The position numbers and the translations under genes are program-made. Source: Agroathelia rolfsii (taxonomy: Eukaryota; Basidiomycota; Agaricomycetes; Amylocorticiales; Amylocorticiaceae). From it: DNA of 64,000 bases. Positions 46,260-57,473 of this stretch are shown in pieces (position 1 is the first letter of the stretch; every line of letters starts with the position of its first letter). The notes under the pieces were generated by a model. It was not told where the DNA came from. It ran no database searches and saw only the letters and a program-made list of their open reading frames with translations. The stretch lies in assembly GCA_018343915.1 (NCBI GenBank), contig JABRWF010000002.1, positions 5,208,001 to 5,272,000 on the forward strand, read 5' to 3'.

Positions 46260-46681
46260 TAGACCGCCCAGTGCGGGGGATGTTTCAAGTGGCATTTGGG
46301 GATCGCGAAATCAGAAACTTGAAGGCACATTGGTAGCCCAACCTAGACGGCTTGAACAGCCTGAGCGGCTTGCTTGTTATTTATTTCTTCACCTGCCTTT
46401 TCGCCAAGTCTCCGAGTCCATTTAAAAATGCTTGCCCTTGATAATAGTACCTTTTCCTACTTTTTAATATGTCTCCTTGACTCTCCCCCCGTATGAAAAT
46501 ACAACGAGCGATGACGATGAGCAGCGGTCGACACAAAGAGTATATTCCGCTTGTCTACTTTTACAGATGACGTAGTCAAACGGATGCGGATCGAGAATGT
46601 AAACTACTGTAAATATAAAGAGAAAATCATGTGACCTAGTACATGGGTCACACGTTCTAGCACCCCACACTGGGCGGTCTA
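46260..46681. mobile_element. MITE-like element, right-arm copy
   Basis: Mirror of 461-882 with the same TA-flanked 19 bp inverted ends. It lies between the terpene synthase and the P450 cluster. Confidence 0.6.
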
Positions 46682-47331
46682 TCGTTTCTTGATCTGCTGC
46701 AATGCGCGCCAGAATCTTATAAGCGCCATGAAAAGCACCGAATGAGATCAACAAGATACATATCCATATTTGCAAGTATTTTTGTGGGGAATATGTTTGA
46801 AGAACTAATAGAATTTTCCACAGCGCTTACTCTTAACGCGCGTTAGAATCTGATAAGCGCCATGAAAATCGCTGAATGAGGTCGACAAGGTACATATCCA
46901 TAAATATGACCTCCAATTAATTTTCTGATTGATTGATATCATGATATCATGCTGTGAGTATTTGATGATCTTGGCGCAATTTTTAGAGTTCTTGGGGCTT
47001 GTGCTAGTGTTCAGTTCCATTCCCACTTGTCACACTGTTAGGTTAATTCCCTGCAGGCAGACTGCCACATTAAAGCAAAAAATATTATATTATATTGATC
47101 TTCTCACACTTATTGCAGCCTGTATCTCACCGTAAGGGAATTATAGGAGCACAAGATGGAAATGATATAAATCACTGTTCCTAGCAGAAATTAGCATGGA
47201 TCAATGCTTTGTATCAGAAAGAGAGGCGAGATAAGAGAAGTTTACAATGCCGCTCAAGCTCAACTAGGATTTATTCATGACAACAATCCCTAAGTACTAC
47301 TATTGTACTGTACAAAATCTCATCTCGGGCC

Positions 47332-49436
47332 TTAGTCATGTATAGCGGCCTGGAATTCCTGAATAAGGGAAACAGCTTGAACTGAACGAGGTTTGACATC
47401 AATCTTGTATGGCTCGAGGTGACTAAGGGAATGACTTGAGTGAAAGTTCAAAGTAGTAAATATAGGTTACCCACCTAACAAATCCTGGTGCTATACGACA
47501 GACGGGCTCTACAAAAACACCATCCTTAACTTCCTTTTGAATATCAAAAACTGCTATAGACATCGTGCAAACAATGAACGCAGTCTCGTCAGCAAGAAGG
47601 CGGCCAGAGCATATCCTATCATTGGCATAAGCAACCAAGTCTTTAAACAAATAGCCTGAGAAAAAAAGGTAATACCTTCTACCAAAACCGAAAGCCATTT
47701 CACGTGGATCTTTTTCAGGGCTCTCACCGAGGAAGCGCTCAGGCATAAACCGCTCGGGATCTTTGTACAGACGAGGATCCTTTAGCATAAACCTTTACAG
47801 CATTTCAGTCACTGTATCTATGCGGGAGTCAAATTGTAGCTCAAAGTAGGCTTACTGGACATTTGGTACAATAGTGGATCCTTTGGGTATAAAGTACCCT
47901 GCATGTACATCATCCTGGGATGTCTTATGGGGGACACCTTGTTACATAAAGTTAATTTCAATGTCTTTTATACGCTTAAATGCTCATCGATACTAACCGT
48001 TTGGTGCAACAACATTCCAGCGGAACACTTCAAGGATCAATGCATTCAGATATGGAAGATGGATCCTATCTGTAATTTTCGGAAGTCGCTGGGTTCCAAC
48101 AACAGCATCGATTTCCTCCCGAGCTTTCTTGAATACGTCAGGATTGAGTGCCATGGCCAAGAAGAAACCTCGAATAGTAGAAACGGTCTGTATGTGTCAA
48201 TATAAGGTGAAATATGTGTCTGTGTCTCACAAAGGAATCGTAAAACAAATGCTCACGGTATCTGCGCCAGCAGCGTAGATGACCATTGATGTCATTTTAA
48301 GTAAATGCTCATCCTCTGGTGAGATGTTCCCCTCGGCTAGAAGATCTGAAGCGAACGATGGTATAGCAACGCCTGCTGCCTAGATGACATAAAAGTTTGA
48401 TTAAGTAAAATTACCCTGATGTTTTCCGTAACTTTCAAGTTTAGATTATTTACCATTTTCTCCTTTACTATTTGGAAGGGAGTATCTATAAACTCCTGGA
48501 TTTGATCTGACCATTTTTTAGCCGATTTCTTGAAATTTGTACCGGGGAACCAATTAGGTAATCTCTCCACTAGCCACAATACTTAAGCGTCCCAAAATAT
48601 TGTATAACTTGATTGACTTACAGCTGGGGAAAAGGTTTACCATCCATGGTAGCGAGTTAAGGTTTATAACGAAGGAAAGCTCCCTAAGCAGTTTATCAGC
48701 ACTGAATATCAAAGGATCGCCATGGTCTTTCGTGGTATATCCATAGGTAATCTTGAGAACAATGGATCCCGCAAATCTGTGGAAGAGAAAAACATGTTAG
48801 CCAGCTTGAAAAGAACCAGGGAGTGTGCTTAAGGGTAGGCATTTACGATCTGACGCAACCAGCCAAGTCCTCTGGTGAAGACAACAAATATTGCAGAAAC
48901 CTATGGCTCTCGCCTTCAATGATACTGTAATGCCTACTTAGAGCTGACCGAGTCCCAAATAACTTGTGGATGTATGCGCGCTGTTTTCTCCACAACGGTC
49001 CAGGCTGTGCAAATGACATAACGTTACTCCAGCCAGATAGCCTCATCATAGTTGTTGCCTCCCTATCAGAATAGATGGAGCCTTTAGATTCCATCATGTC
49101 GATTGCCATTTGGGCAGAGTTAACGATGATGATATGTTGGTTGAGCATAGATATGCGCATGATGTCCCCTAAAGTTAGCATGGAGATATACATGAGTATT
49201 GAGTGTTAGTAGCACACGGGAAGTGTATACACTCAACCATATTTTTGAGCTAATGTCCCCAGCGGGTGTACATTCTCTTCTGCAGAGGATAAGGCTCGGA
49301 ATGCCTGGCTAATGAGAGAGACGAATGAAGGGCCCGGTGGCAAGGGAGGCTGTCTGTTACTAGGTGGTAAACACTTCAACAAATATAAGGAAATCGCAGC
49401 GCAAGTGACCAAAAGCACTATGGAGGAGTCAAGCAT
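47332..49436 (-). CDS. Cytochrome P450 monooxygenase, intact copy
   Basis: A heme-thiolate oxygenase, probably membrane-anchored in the ER and acting with a P450 reductase; the substrate may be the product of the neighbouring terpene synthase (inference). It starts MLDSSIVLL with a hydrophobic anchor, then the hinge PPLPPGPS. The I-helix has AAGADT (about 48260-48300), the K-helix has EVFR (ExxR, about 48020), the PERF region reads PERFMPERF, and the heme loop reads FGFGRRICSG with the invariant cysteine; an intron interrupts this loop after GRR. The last exon ends at TAA 47332-47334. About nine short introns are needed. The P-to-S change in ICSG is tolerated in the F-x-x-G-x-R-x-C-x-G pattern. 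No stop or frameshift was seen. It is the only complete member of this P450 group in the window. Subfamily not assigned. Confidence 0.82.
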
Positions 49437-49875
49437 GGGGATGATAGGAGAAAATCCACTTAAATAACTATCATACTTGTGAAGACATGAGTTTTTATAT
49501 GCACAGGGTACAAGTTATTTATATACTTATGTCTTACCGCTATCGGCCTAGCCGGGATGTAAGTAAGAACATTAATATTAGGGATATCTCGTGGCCTTAG
49601 TATCTTGTCGTCTACCAGGAATTCGGACGATATTACTAGTCTTCTTGCCTAACGTATATACGTAAATAAATTACATATCAGTACCACACGGGCACACTGG
49701 CATGCTAACATAAAAGTAGGGTGATCATGACTTGCATGTATGCCGTGATGCTGATTGTATCTGAGGACATCGCATGTCGCAAATTTAGTCTAGCCCTAAC
49801 AATGCCTTATTAGGCAAATAATGGCCGTTATGGATTTCGGAACCTAACCATATATTGCCATAAAAGAGTCGTTTG
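49437..49875. other. Intergenic, P450 promoter region
   Basis: No gene is recognised. The stretch is upstream of the intact P450 and downstream of a P450 pseudogene fragment. Confidence 0.6.
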
Positions 49876-50646
49876 TCACATGGACCTAACAAGCGCATGA
49901 CAAGATTTGGTCTGTACCTTACTATAAGGAACAACTCTCTTCTTTTTTCTTTTTTTGTGGAGTGTTTTTAAGGTAGGAGTAAGGATTTTCATTCCCAGTG
50001 AGAAATTAGTACAAATTCCGAACAGTATTGACATAACAGGTAGTGCATGTTTATATACTGCAGTGGGCACATTCTGTCTGACACAATTGGCTAGGTCTTC
50101 GGGTGTAGAAAATACATGTTGCAAAATTATCTGGATCTCTTCTTCGATAATATAACTTTGCTCATTTAACGCTGCCTGAGTGCCAAATAACCTGTGTATA
50201 TATCCACGCTGTTTTCTGAAGGGCTCCTCTGGTTGCATAAATGACATCAAATCACCCTGGCCAACTAGCTTTACCATTGTCATTTACTCTCCGTGGAAAT
50301 AAATGGATCCTTTGAATTCCGACATATCAGCTGCCATTTGGTCAGAGTTTATAATTATTATGTGTCGGTTAAGAATGGATGCATGTATAATATCTCCTGG
50401 AATTGGATGGAGATACACATGAGTGACAAACATCTCACATGAAAGTATACATTCAACCATAATCATTAGCCCATTTTGAATACGTTTTTTTTTCGTAGCA
50501 GATGAGGCTCAAAATGTCTGATCAATAAGAGAGATAAATAAAGGGCCCGATGGTAAAGGGGCTCATCACCTAAGTAAAAGATGTTGAAGAAAATATGACA
50601 GAATCGCAATGCAGGTTATCGCAGACACTGTTGCACAATAGAGCAT
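49876..50646 (-). pseudogene. P450 pseudogene fragment (N-terminal part)
   Basis: Resembles the first third of the intact P450: a degenerate hinge and start, then NRHIIIINSDQMAADM, then FRKQRGYIHRLFGTQ and STPEDLANCVRQ. An in-frame stop after IYFHGE (at about 50284) falls where the intact gene reads SDREA, and a further stop interrupts the N-terminal segment. The I-helix, ExxR and heme regions are absent. Confidence 0.85.
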
Positions 50647-51333
50647 AGAAATGATGGTGGGAGATGATGTGCTAGTGCAGTTGTCATATTTATGAGGGTT
50701 TCGTCTCTATGAGCACTGTATGCAGAATGTTTTTACCGCCGGTTTGGTGGCGCTATTGAGTGCTGAGTACGTCTTGCAACCTTATCTCCGAATCATGCTC
50801 GGTCACAAATTGGAGTGAAAATCAATATTTTGCCTTATAGCAGAGCCTGAAACAACGTATCAATAAAGCACGCACTGGTATCCGCCGGTGCCAAGCTATG
50901 AGAGTAAGCGCAGTAAATTTGGAAAAAAGACATAGCAGTATGAATACGGATGGCATCATCAACCCTGATACGCCCAATCTCCGATCCTACGAGTATTATT
51001 GCTACCACACGCACCAAAGATAAGAGTTAAAGTGTACGGCAATTATATGTCTGTAATAGATGGCCGTTTGTCTCTCAGAGAAGATCATGTTACAACCCAG
51101 TGACAATACGAGCAGATACACTGGCATCACGCCCACCATCGACATGTACTAGTACTGAGTTATTGAGAGCTTCTCGATCTGCTATCAATCATTATATCTT
51201 GACAGTATGATGGGCTGAAAGCATCCTTTTATATATTAACTACTCAATTTCTTGGACTTATTTTTGATAATATTTCCATACTAAGCACTACGGTAGCGGA
51301 CACTGTGCCTCAGGCCTTAGGCTTGTTCAGTGG
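50647..51333. other. Intergenic between P450 pseudogenes
   Basis: A 60-codon minus-strand frame (50835-51017) shows no recognisable domain. No repeat or RNA gene was identified. Confidence 0.55.
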
Positions 51334-53393
51334 CCTAAAATCCTTGGACAAGTGCAATCGTTTGAGTAGAGCGGGGTTTGAAATCGATCTCGTACGGCGC
51401 AAGGTGACTAATTGCCATAAATTAGTGGATCGATATGACAAAGTAGATACAGCCTCCTTACTTTATGGATCCTGATACCATACGACACACAGGCTCAACT
51501 ACAAGCCCGTTGATTACCTTTTTTTAGATATCGAAAACTGCTATAGACATTGCGCATGTAATAAAAACAGTCTCATCTGCTAGGAGGCGGCCGGGGCAAA
51601 TTCTATCACCGTGACTATTACGAGCAGCAAAGCTTTCAAGTAGGTAGAAATCTAATACCTTCTACCGAAACCAAACGCCATTATACGCGGATCTTTTTCA
51701 GGACTTTCACCAAGGAATCGCTCAGGCATAAACCGCTCAGGTTGCTTGTACACGCGAGGATCGTTCATCATGAAGCTTGGGCAAACTTTGGGTTACCATG
51801 TACATTCTCTGATCGATTGGCAGATCTAGAGAGACTTACTGGATATTTGGCAATATAATCGATCCTTTGGGTATGAAGTATCCTGATTGTATGTCGTCCT
51901 GAGATGTCTTATGGGGGATACCTTGTCACGTGAGGTGGGCATTGACTTCCATTTTGAATGAGAATGTTCAATCGTGCTAACCATTTGGTACAACGACATT
52001 CCAACGAAATAGCTCAAGGATCAATGCATTAACATAAGGAAGATCTGCTCTGTCCAATATCGACGAAAGTCGCTGAGTTCCAACAACGGCATCTATTTCA
52101 TCTTGAGCTCTCCTAAACACGGTAGGATTGAGTGTCATAGCTAGGAAGAACCCTCGAAGAATGGAGGCGGTCTGGACATGTTGATACGGGCTGAACATGG
52201 GCACATTTTGATGTTATAGAAAGTTATATTCGGATACTCACGGTCTCTGAGTCACCATCATAAATTCCTATTGATGCTAACTTGATAGCATGTTCATCTT
52301 CCTGTGAAAGATCTCCATCCGCCAGACTGGCTGAAATGAAGGATAGAACAGCAGTACCTGCAGCCTGGAGATTGCATAAAATCGGGATGAGTAAAATTAG
52401 CACGACGTAATCCGCAGACCCAACTGCCATCTGCCCTTCGACTAGTTGAAATGGAGTGTTCATAAACTCTTGAAAATGGTCTGACCATTGTTTAGCGAGT
52501 TTCTTGAAACGTGCACCGGGAAACCAGCCTGGTAGTTTCTGCACTAAGAAGGATGCTTTAAATTTATGTCCCAAGACTGAGATTTCACGTAAACAACTCA
52601 CAACTAGGGAAAATATCCACCATCCATGGCAAAGAGCCAATGCTTGCGGCGAGAGAAAACTCCCTCATGAGTCTATCAGCTCTGAAAATAAAAGGATCGT
52701 CATGATCGTTTGTAGTATAATGTATTTAATCCTAAGAAAAATGGATCCTGAAAAGCTGAAAACAGAGACAAGACATTGGCGGATGATCTGAGTATATGCA
52801 TACGTGATAGATACATACTGCCTGACAATTTGAGCCAAGTCGTCTGGTGAAGACAAAACCTGTCGCAAAAACCTCTGGCTCTCGCCCTCTATAATACTGT
52901 ATTGGTTACTATGCGCTAACTGAGTGCCAAATAATTTGTGGATATATGCACGTTGCTGTCTAAAGGATGGCCCGGGTTGTGTAAGTAGGATTTCATTGCC
53001 CGAGCCAGCTAACTCAAGCATAGGCGTCAAACCCCTGTCAGAATAAATGGACCCTTTAGATTCCAGCATATCGGCGGCCATTTGGGCGGAGTTCACGATG
53101 ACGATATGCCGGTTAAGCATAGACATATGTACTATATCTCCTAGGATCGTATGAAAGTTGTTATGGATTTTGACTTCCTCAAAAGAAATGTGTACTCAAC
53201 CATATACATGAGCCCATGTTGAGAATGAGCTCTCTTCTTCCGATAATGAAGCTCGGAATGCTTGCCCGATAAGCGACATAAGCGAAGGGCCCGGTGGTAG
53301 TGGAGGCCGTCCGGCATGAATTAACAGACGTCCCAGCAAATATGAAAGGGCTGTGACGGAGATTATTGTAAGCATTATCATGAAATCAACCAT
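51334..53393 (-). pseudogene. P450 pseudogene, nearly full length
   Basis: All regions of the family can be followed: anchor MVDFMIMLTIISV, hinge PPLPPGPS, FRQQRAYIHKLFGTQ, an ELFR K-helix, PERFMPERF, FGFGRR with the heme cysteine, and the final exon ending at 51334. Lesions: a one-base frameshift in the exon at about 52710-52740 (the frame changes before TTNDHDDP), a TAA at about 51528 after VFDI where the intact gene has CAA (Q), and an altered I-helix (DGDSET instead of AGADT). The combination argues for a dead gene. Confidence 0.85.
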
Positions 53394-54419
53394 GGCTACA
53401 GCGGTGGTGAAAGACAAAGAGCATCTGGATATTTATAATTTTGCTGCTGTCAGGTTGCCTGTGATGCAATGGCCAGTGCGAGTATACGCCTCGTAAGCCC
53501 TAATTCCATCCCACTTAGTAAAGTTTGGATGAAATTACATGTAAGACGTAATAGCCATATTGAGACCCCACCAGCGGCACGCATGATAAGGCGATATCTG
53601 CGCTCTCCACACGATTTCGCAAGCTCGTGATTACTGCCGCAGCCCGCCGAGCTCTAACAGTTGTCATGTTGCTCCACTTCAGTTCGCTTTTGGCATTCTT
53701 CCTTCTTCAATCCCCCGCCTTTCTCGCCTCCTTCCCTTTTCTATCGATTTTCATTCCTTTTCGACTTGTTTGACCCTATGTATAGTGCAGTTATCCATCT
53801 TCATTTTCTTTCTATTTGTGCTTACTACTAGTATGTCATTACTTTACATCGCACACACACATACATAAGCTAGTATGCACAATTACCAGTGATATTCACA
53901 CCTTCGCCCTCTTTGTATCTCACTCGTATACAGACAAATACATGAATTTGGTTTACTGCACGTCGCGTTACCCTTACGCCGCGCACAATGGCCGGTGGCA
54001 CCAAAATGACAGTTGCCTTGGGAAATTTCTTCGATCTTAGTGCTGTCTCCGCATACCTCGACATATTAGGTGTCAGGCCTTCAGTACTTCGGTGATCTTT
54101 GGCAATAATCAGTGCTAGTCGCTTAGCAATAAAAGCCGGTGCTCACATTACAACTTTCCCCTTGTTTGTTTGCTTCGCTGGCAAGAGAAATCGGCCGGTA
54201 GTTGAACGTGAACAAATCATCTCAAATTAATCACCAACAGCAACAGACACTACCAAGTACATGCGGCTGTGGACTATCCGGAGCAAACTACTTATCAGAT
54301 TTACAGTAATTGATAATTATATCCTGGTTTAAGACCTCTCCTTCATGCGATTAAGTTAATACAACTTTTCAAGCACTTGAGTTTTACTCTAAACAGTGGC
54401 CTCAGACCTCGACGACGGT
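53394..54419. other. Intergenic with pyrimidine-rich promoter-like tract
   Basis: About 53690-53780 is rich in C and T, as in many fungal promoters, and lies upstream of the small plus-strand frame at 53988. No known gene is recognised in this kilobase. Confidence 0.5.
53988..54095 (+). CDS. Small open frame of 35 codons, unknown (weak)
   Basis: The frame begins MAGGTKMTVALGNFFD in a fair ATG context (CACAATGG) and ends with TGA. It follows a pyrimidine-rich tract, so it could be a short peptide or the first exon of a lost gene. I recognise no family and no splice continuation. Confidence 0.2.
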   Translation: MAGGTKMTVALGNFFDLSAVSAYLDILGVRPSVLR

Positions 54420-56482
54420 CTAGTATCCTTGTATCAGTACAACGGCCTGAGCAGAACGGGGCTTGACATCAGTCTCGTATGGTTCAGGATGGCTAGTTAA
54501 TATATGTTCAGGGGGAGTTTGTTGAAATAGCAAGCACGTGTTACCCACCTAATAAGCCCTGGTTCCATATGACGAATGGGCTGTACAACAGCGCCATTCT
54601 TGACCATTTTCTGAATATTAAAAACGGCTATAGACACTGCACATACAACGAATACCGTCTCATCTGCGAGAAGACGGCCGGGGCATATTCTATTATAATT
54701 ATAAATACTGACCGAGCTAATACAAATATAAAGATTCGATACCTTCTACCAAAACCAAATGCCATTCCGCGTGGATCTTTTTCGGGGTTTTCGCCAAGGA
54801 ATCGCTCGGGCATGAACCGCTCAGGGTCCTTATACAGACGAGAATAATTCATCATGAATCTTTTCAACATTTGTGGTCAACACATACTCTATATTTATTA
54901 GATGCAAACTTACTAACTGAATATTTGGCAAAATTATTGACCCCTTGGGGATAAAGTACCCTGCGTGCACGTTGTCCTGAGATGTTTTATGGTGAAAACC
55001 TTGTCATAGGGAATGATTAATATTGTTTATTCTAATTCAGAACTCTCGTTGGGACTAACCGTTCGGTAAGACAACATTCCAACGAAACAGTTGAAGTATC
55101 AATGCATTGACATAAGGAAGATGAATCCTATCCGAGATCAATGGGAGCCGTTTAGTTCCCACAACTACATCAATCTCGTCCCGAGCTTTCCTAGATATGT
55201 CCGGATGGAGTGCCATTGCCAGGAAGAAACCTCGGATGATAGAGACAGTCTGCATATGTTTTTTATCTTGTAGAGGAACCAAATGAAAATGAAATAGACA
55301 CTCATTGTATCCGAGCCAGCGGCATAGATTGCCATCGATACTAGCTTGATGGCGTGCTCTGCTTCTGATGAGATATTTCCCTCTGCTAATATAGTAGAAA
55401 TGAATGACGGTACAGCAGTACCTACTGCCTATGTCCAACAGGAGCTTAGGGTAAGTGGCATTTTCCTAAGGTACTCAGGGCATTAGCATTCCGAGTTAAA
55501 ATACTTACCATCTGATCCTTGACAAGTTGAAAGGGAATCTCTATGAACTCCTGAAGATGATCTGACCATTTTTTAGTCAATTTTCTGAAATGTGTCCCGG
55601 GAAACCCATCCGGCAATTTCTCCACTAGCAAGGTCACTTTGAGTTCAAGTTGAAATTCCCAAGGATGCAGCCTCATGCTAGCAACTTACGGCCACTGGGA
55701 AAAAGGTCTACCATCCATGGAAATGAGCCAATATTTGCAGCAAGAGAAAACTCTATCATGAGTCTATCAGCCTTGTATATGAAAGGATCGTCTTGGTCTT
55801 TCGTGGTGTACCCATATTTAATCCTGAAAACAATAGACCCAGAAAAGCTGAGAAAAGAAACAAAATACTGGTTAGCAGATATGGCGGATCACCTCTATGG
55901 ACTCGCAACCTACTGTCCGAGACGATCAGCTAAGTTATCAGGTGAAGACAATATCTGTTGCAAAAACCTATGGCTCTCGCCTTCTATGATGCTGTATTGC
56001 CTACTTAGCGCCACCTGCGTGCCAAATAACTTGTGGATATATACACGCTGTTGCTTCAAAAATGATCCTGGTTGTGCAAGTGATAGTATCGCTCCAGTCA
56101 GATAGCTTCAACATGGACGTGGATTCTCTTTGAGAATAAATGGAGCCTTTGGATTCCATCATGTCAAACGCCATCTGAGCGGAACTAACGATCACGATAT
56201 TTCGATTTAGCACAGACACGTACACTATTTCTCCTGAGATCACATATCAACATGACGTAATGAATCATTACAGAGGATATGTACACTCAACCATATTTGT
56301 TAGCCCATTTTGTATACATACTCTCTTCTGCATTGGCAGAGAACAAGGTTCGAAATGCTTGGCCAACGATGGAAATGAGTGAAGGACCCGGTGGCAAGGG
56401 AGGTCTTCCGTCAGGTAACAGGCGTTTGAGCAAATAAGATTATAATGCCAATAATCGTAAGCACTACTGAGGAATCAAGCAT
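54420..56482 (-). pseudogene. P450 pseudogene with two frameshifts and lost ExxR glutamate
   Basis: Starts MLDSSVVLTI. A frameshift in the anchor region (about 56430) is needed to reach YLLKRLLPDGRPPLPP, and another at about 56070 to pass from KLSDWSD to SLAQPGSFLKQQ. Later exons are well kept: AAGSDT in the I-helix, PERFMPERF, and FGFGRR followed by ICPGRLLADE after an intron. The K-helix reads QLFR instead of ExxR, losing an essential glutamate. The last exon ends at TAG 54420-54422. Confidence 0.83.
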
Positions 56483-57473
56483 GCCAGCGATATGATAGGA
56501 AACTTGGGAGAAGCCTTTTCAAGGTTTTAGTTTTTATATGCATTGGATATGTGGTACTTACATGAAATTACGACTAACAGATGTCGGCTGGGATGCATGA
56601 ATTAACTAGAGGTGCATCTGCTGGCCCTTGTCTCGTGCTAGCTTGAAGTTCAAAAGAAATCGAGTCAGTCTTCTCGCTTATCGTGATATATGTACAATTT
56701 GATTGCATCTATCATGGATAAGAATGGTTTGGATAATGCCAATTCTTCTGATTTGTACGTCATACAAACTATCGACCCAACAGTTCCGATGTCGGTCAAT
56801 TACTAGATTCTGATTTCTCTCAATCGACGTGAGATTTTCATATTTGACCATTTCTTTCCAAGGCATCCAGGCATAAGGGGAATATTTGGCCAAACCGGTC
56901 TCGGAACGAGCATGTTCATGCTAGCTCGCAGCGCAGACCTTAGATGACCATCTTCGAGATGGGGTTCTATTAGTATGAACGGTCAAAGAGACTAAAGGTT
57001 TCGACCTTGTAAAAGGCCTTGTCAGAGAGTTTACAGACAATCGCTATCCTTATCGCATCTCTCCAACGTATTTAGGCGAGTGTAACTAGGAGTAAGCCGA
57101 GGGGAGTCCGATCCCGTCCTCCGATCGATAATGAAACGTAGGCATCATCAGAAACAGCGACAAGAACAAGTCACGAATGAAATCATCAGATAAAAAGAAA
57201 TACAACAGTACGAAATAGCGGCATGGCTTAGTAATTGGGTAGAATAAGATAGGGATATTAAGTCGTCAGAAGCCTGAGGCACAAATGTAAAACGGTAGAG
57301 GGCGTCTTACGGTTACAGCATGGTCACTAACCAGATTGCCCCAACTAACTGTGGCAGAGAGTGGCGCTAAAATTGTCACGTGTCATGCTTTGATTTCCCC
57401 TCATCAATCTCTTAGGTTCCTGCATTCACCACCACAAATCTTATATACTACTTCGCTTCTTGTCTGAATACAA
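56483..57473. other. Intergenic, divergent P450 pseudogene / WD40 gene
   Basis: I see no gene. A 71-codon minus-strand frame (56678-56893) has no recognisable domain. The second half is the likely promoter of the WD40 gene. Confidence 0.55.

Larger units (their letters stand above)
43959..47141 (-). repeat. Right arm of 3.18 kb inverted repeat
   Basis: Reverse complement of 1-3183 with no difference noticed. Beyond 47141 the sequence is unique in this window, and the matching outer end on the left lies outside it. Confidence 0.95.

Noticed and set aside
1..47141. Giant cargo-carrying element (Starship-like) with the inverted arms as its ends
   Set aside because: No tyrosine recombinase/DUF3435-like captain is visible, the interior is only LTR elements, and the outer left border cannot be seen.
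53816..54064. Overlapping 64- and 74-codon frames near 53900
   Set aside because: They are antisense to each other and have no domain or splice support; only the small 53988 frame was kept, at low confidence.
56678..56893. 71-codon minus-strand frame between a P450 pseudogene and the WD40 gene
   Set aside because: No recognisable motif and no continuation by splicing; probably chance.
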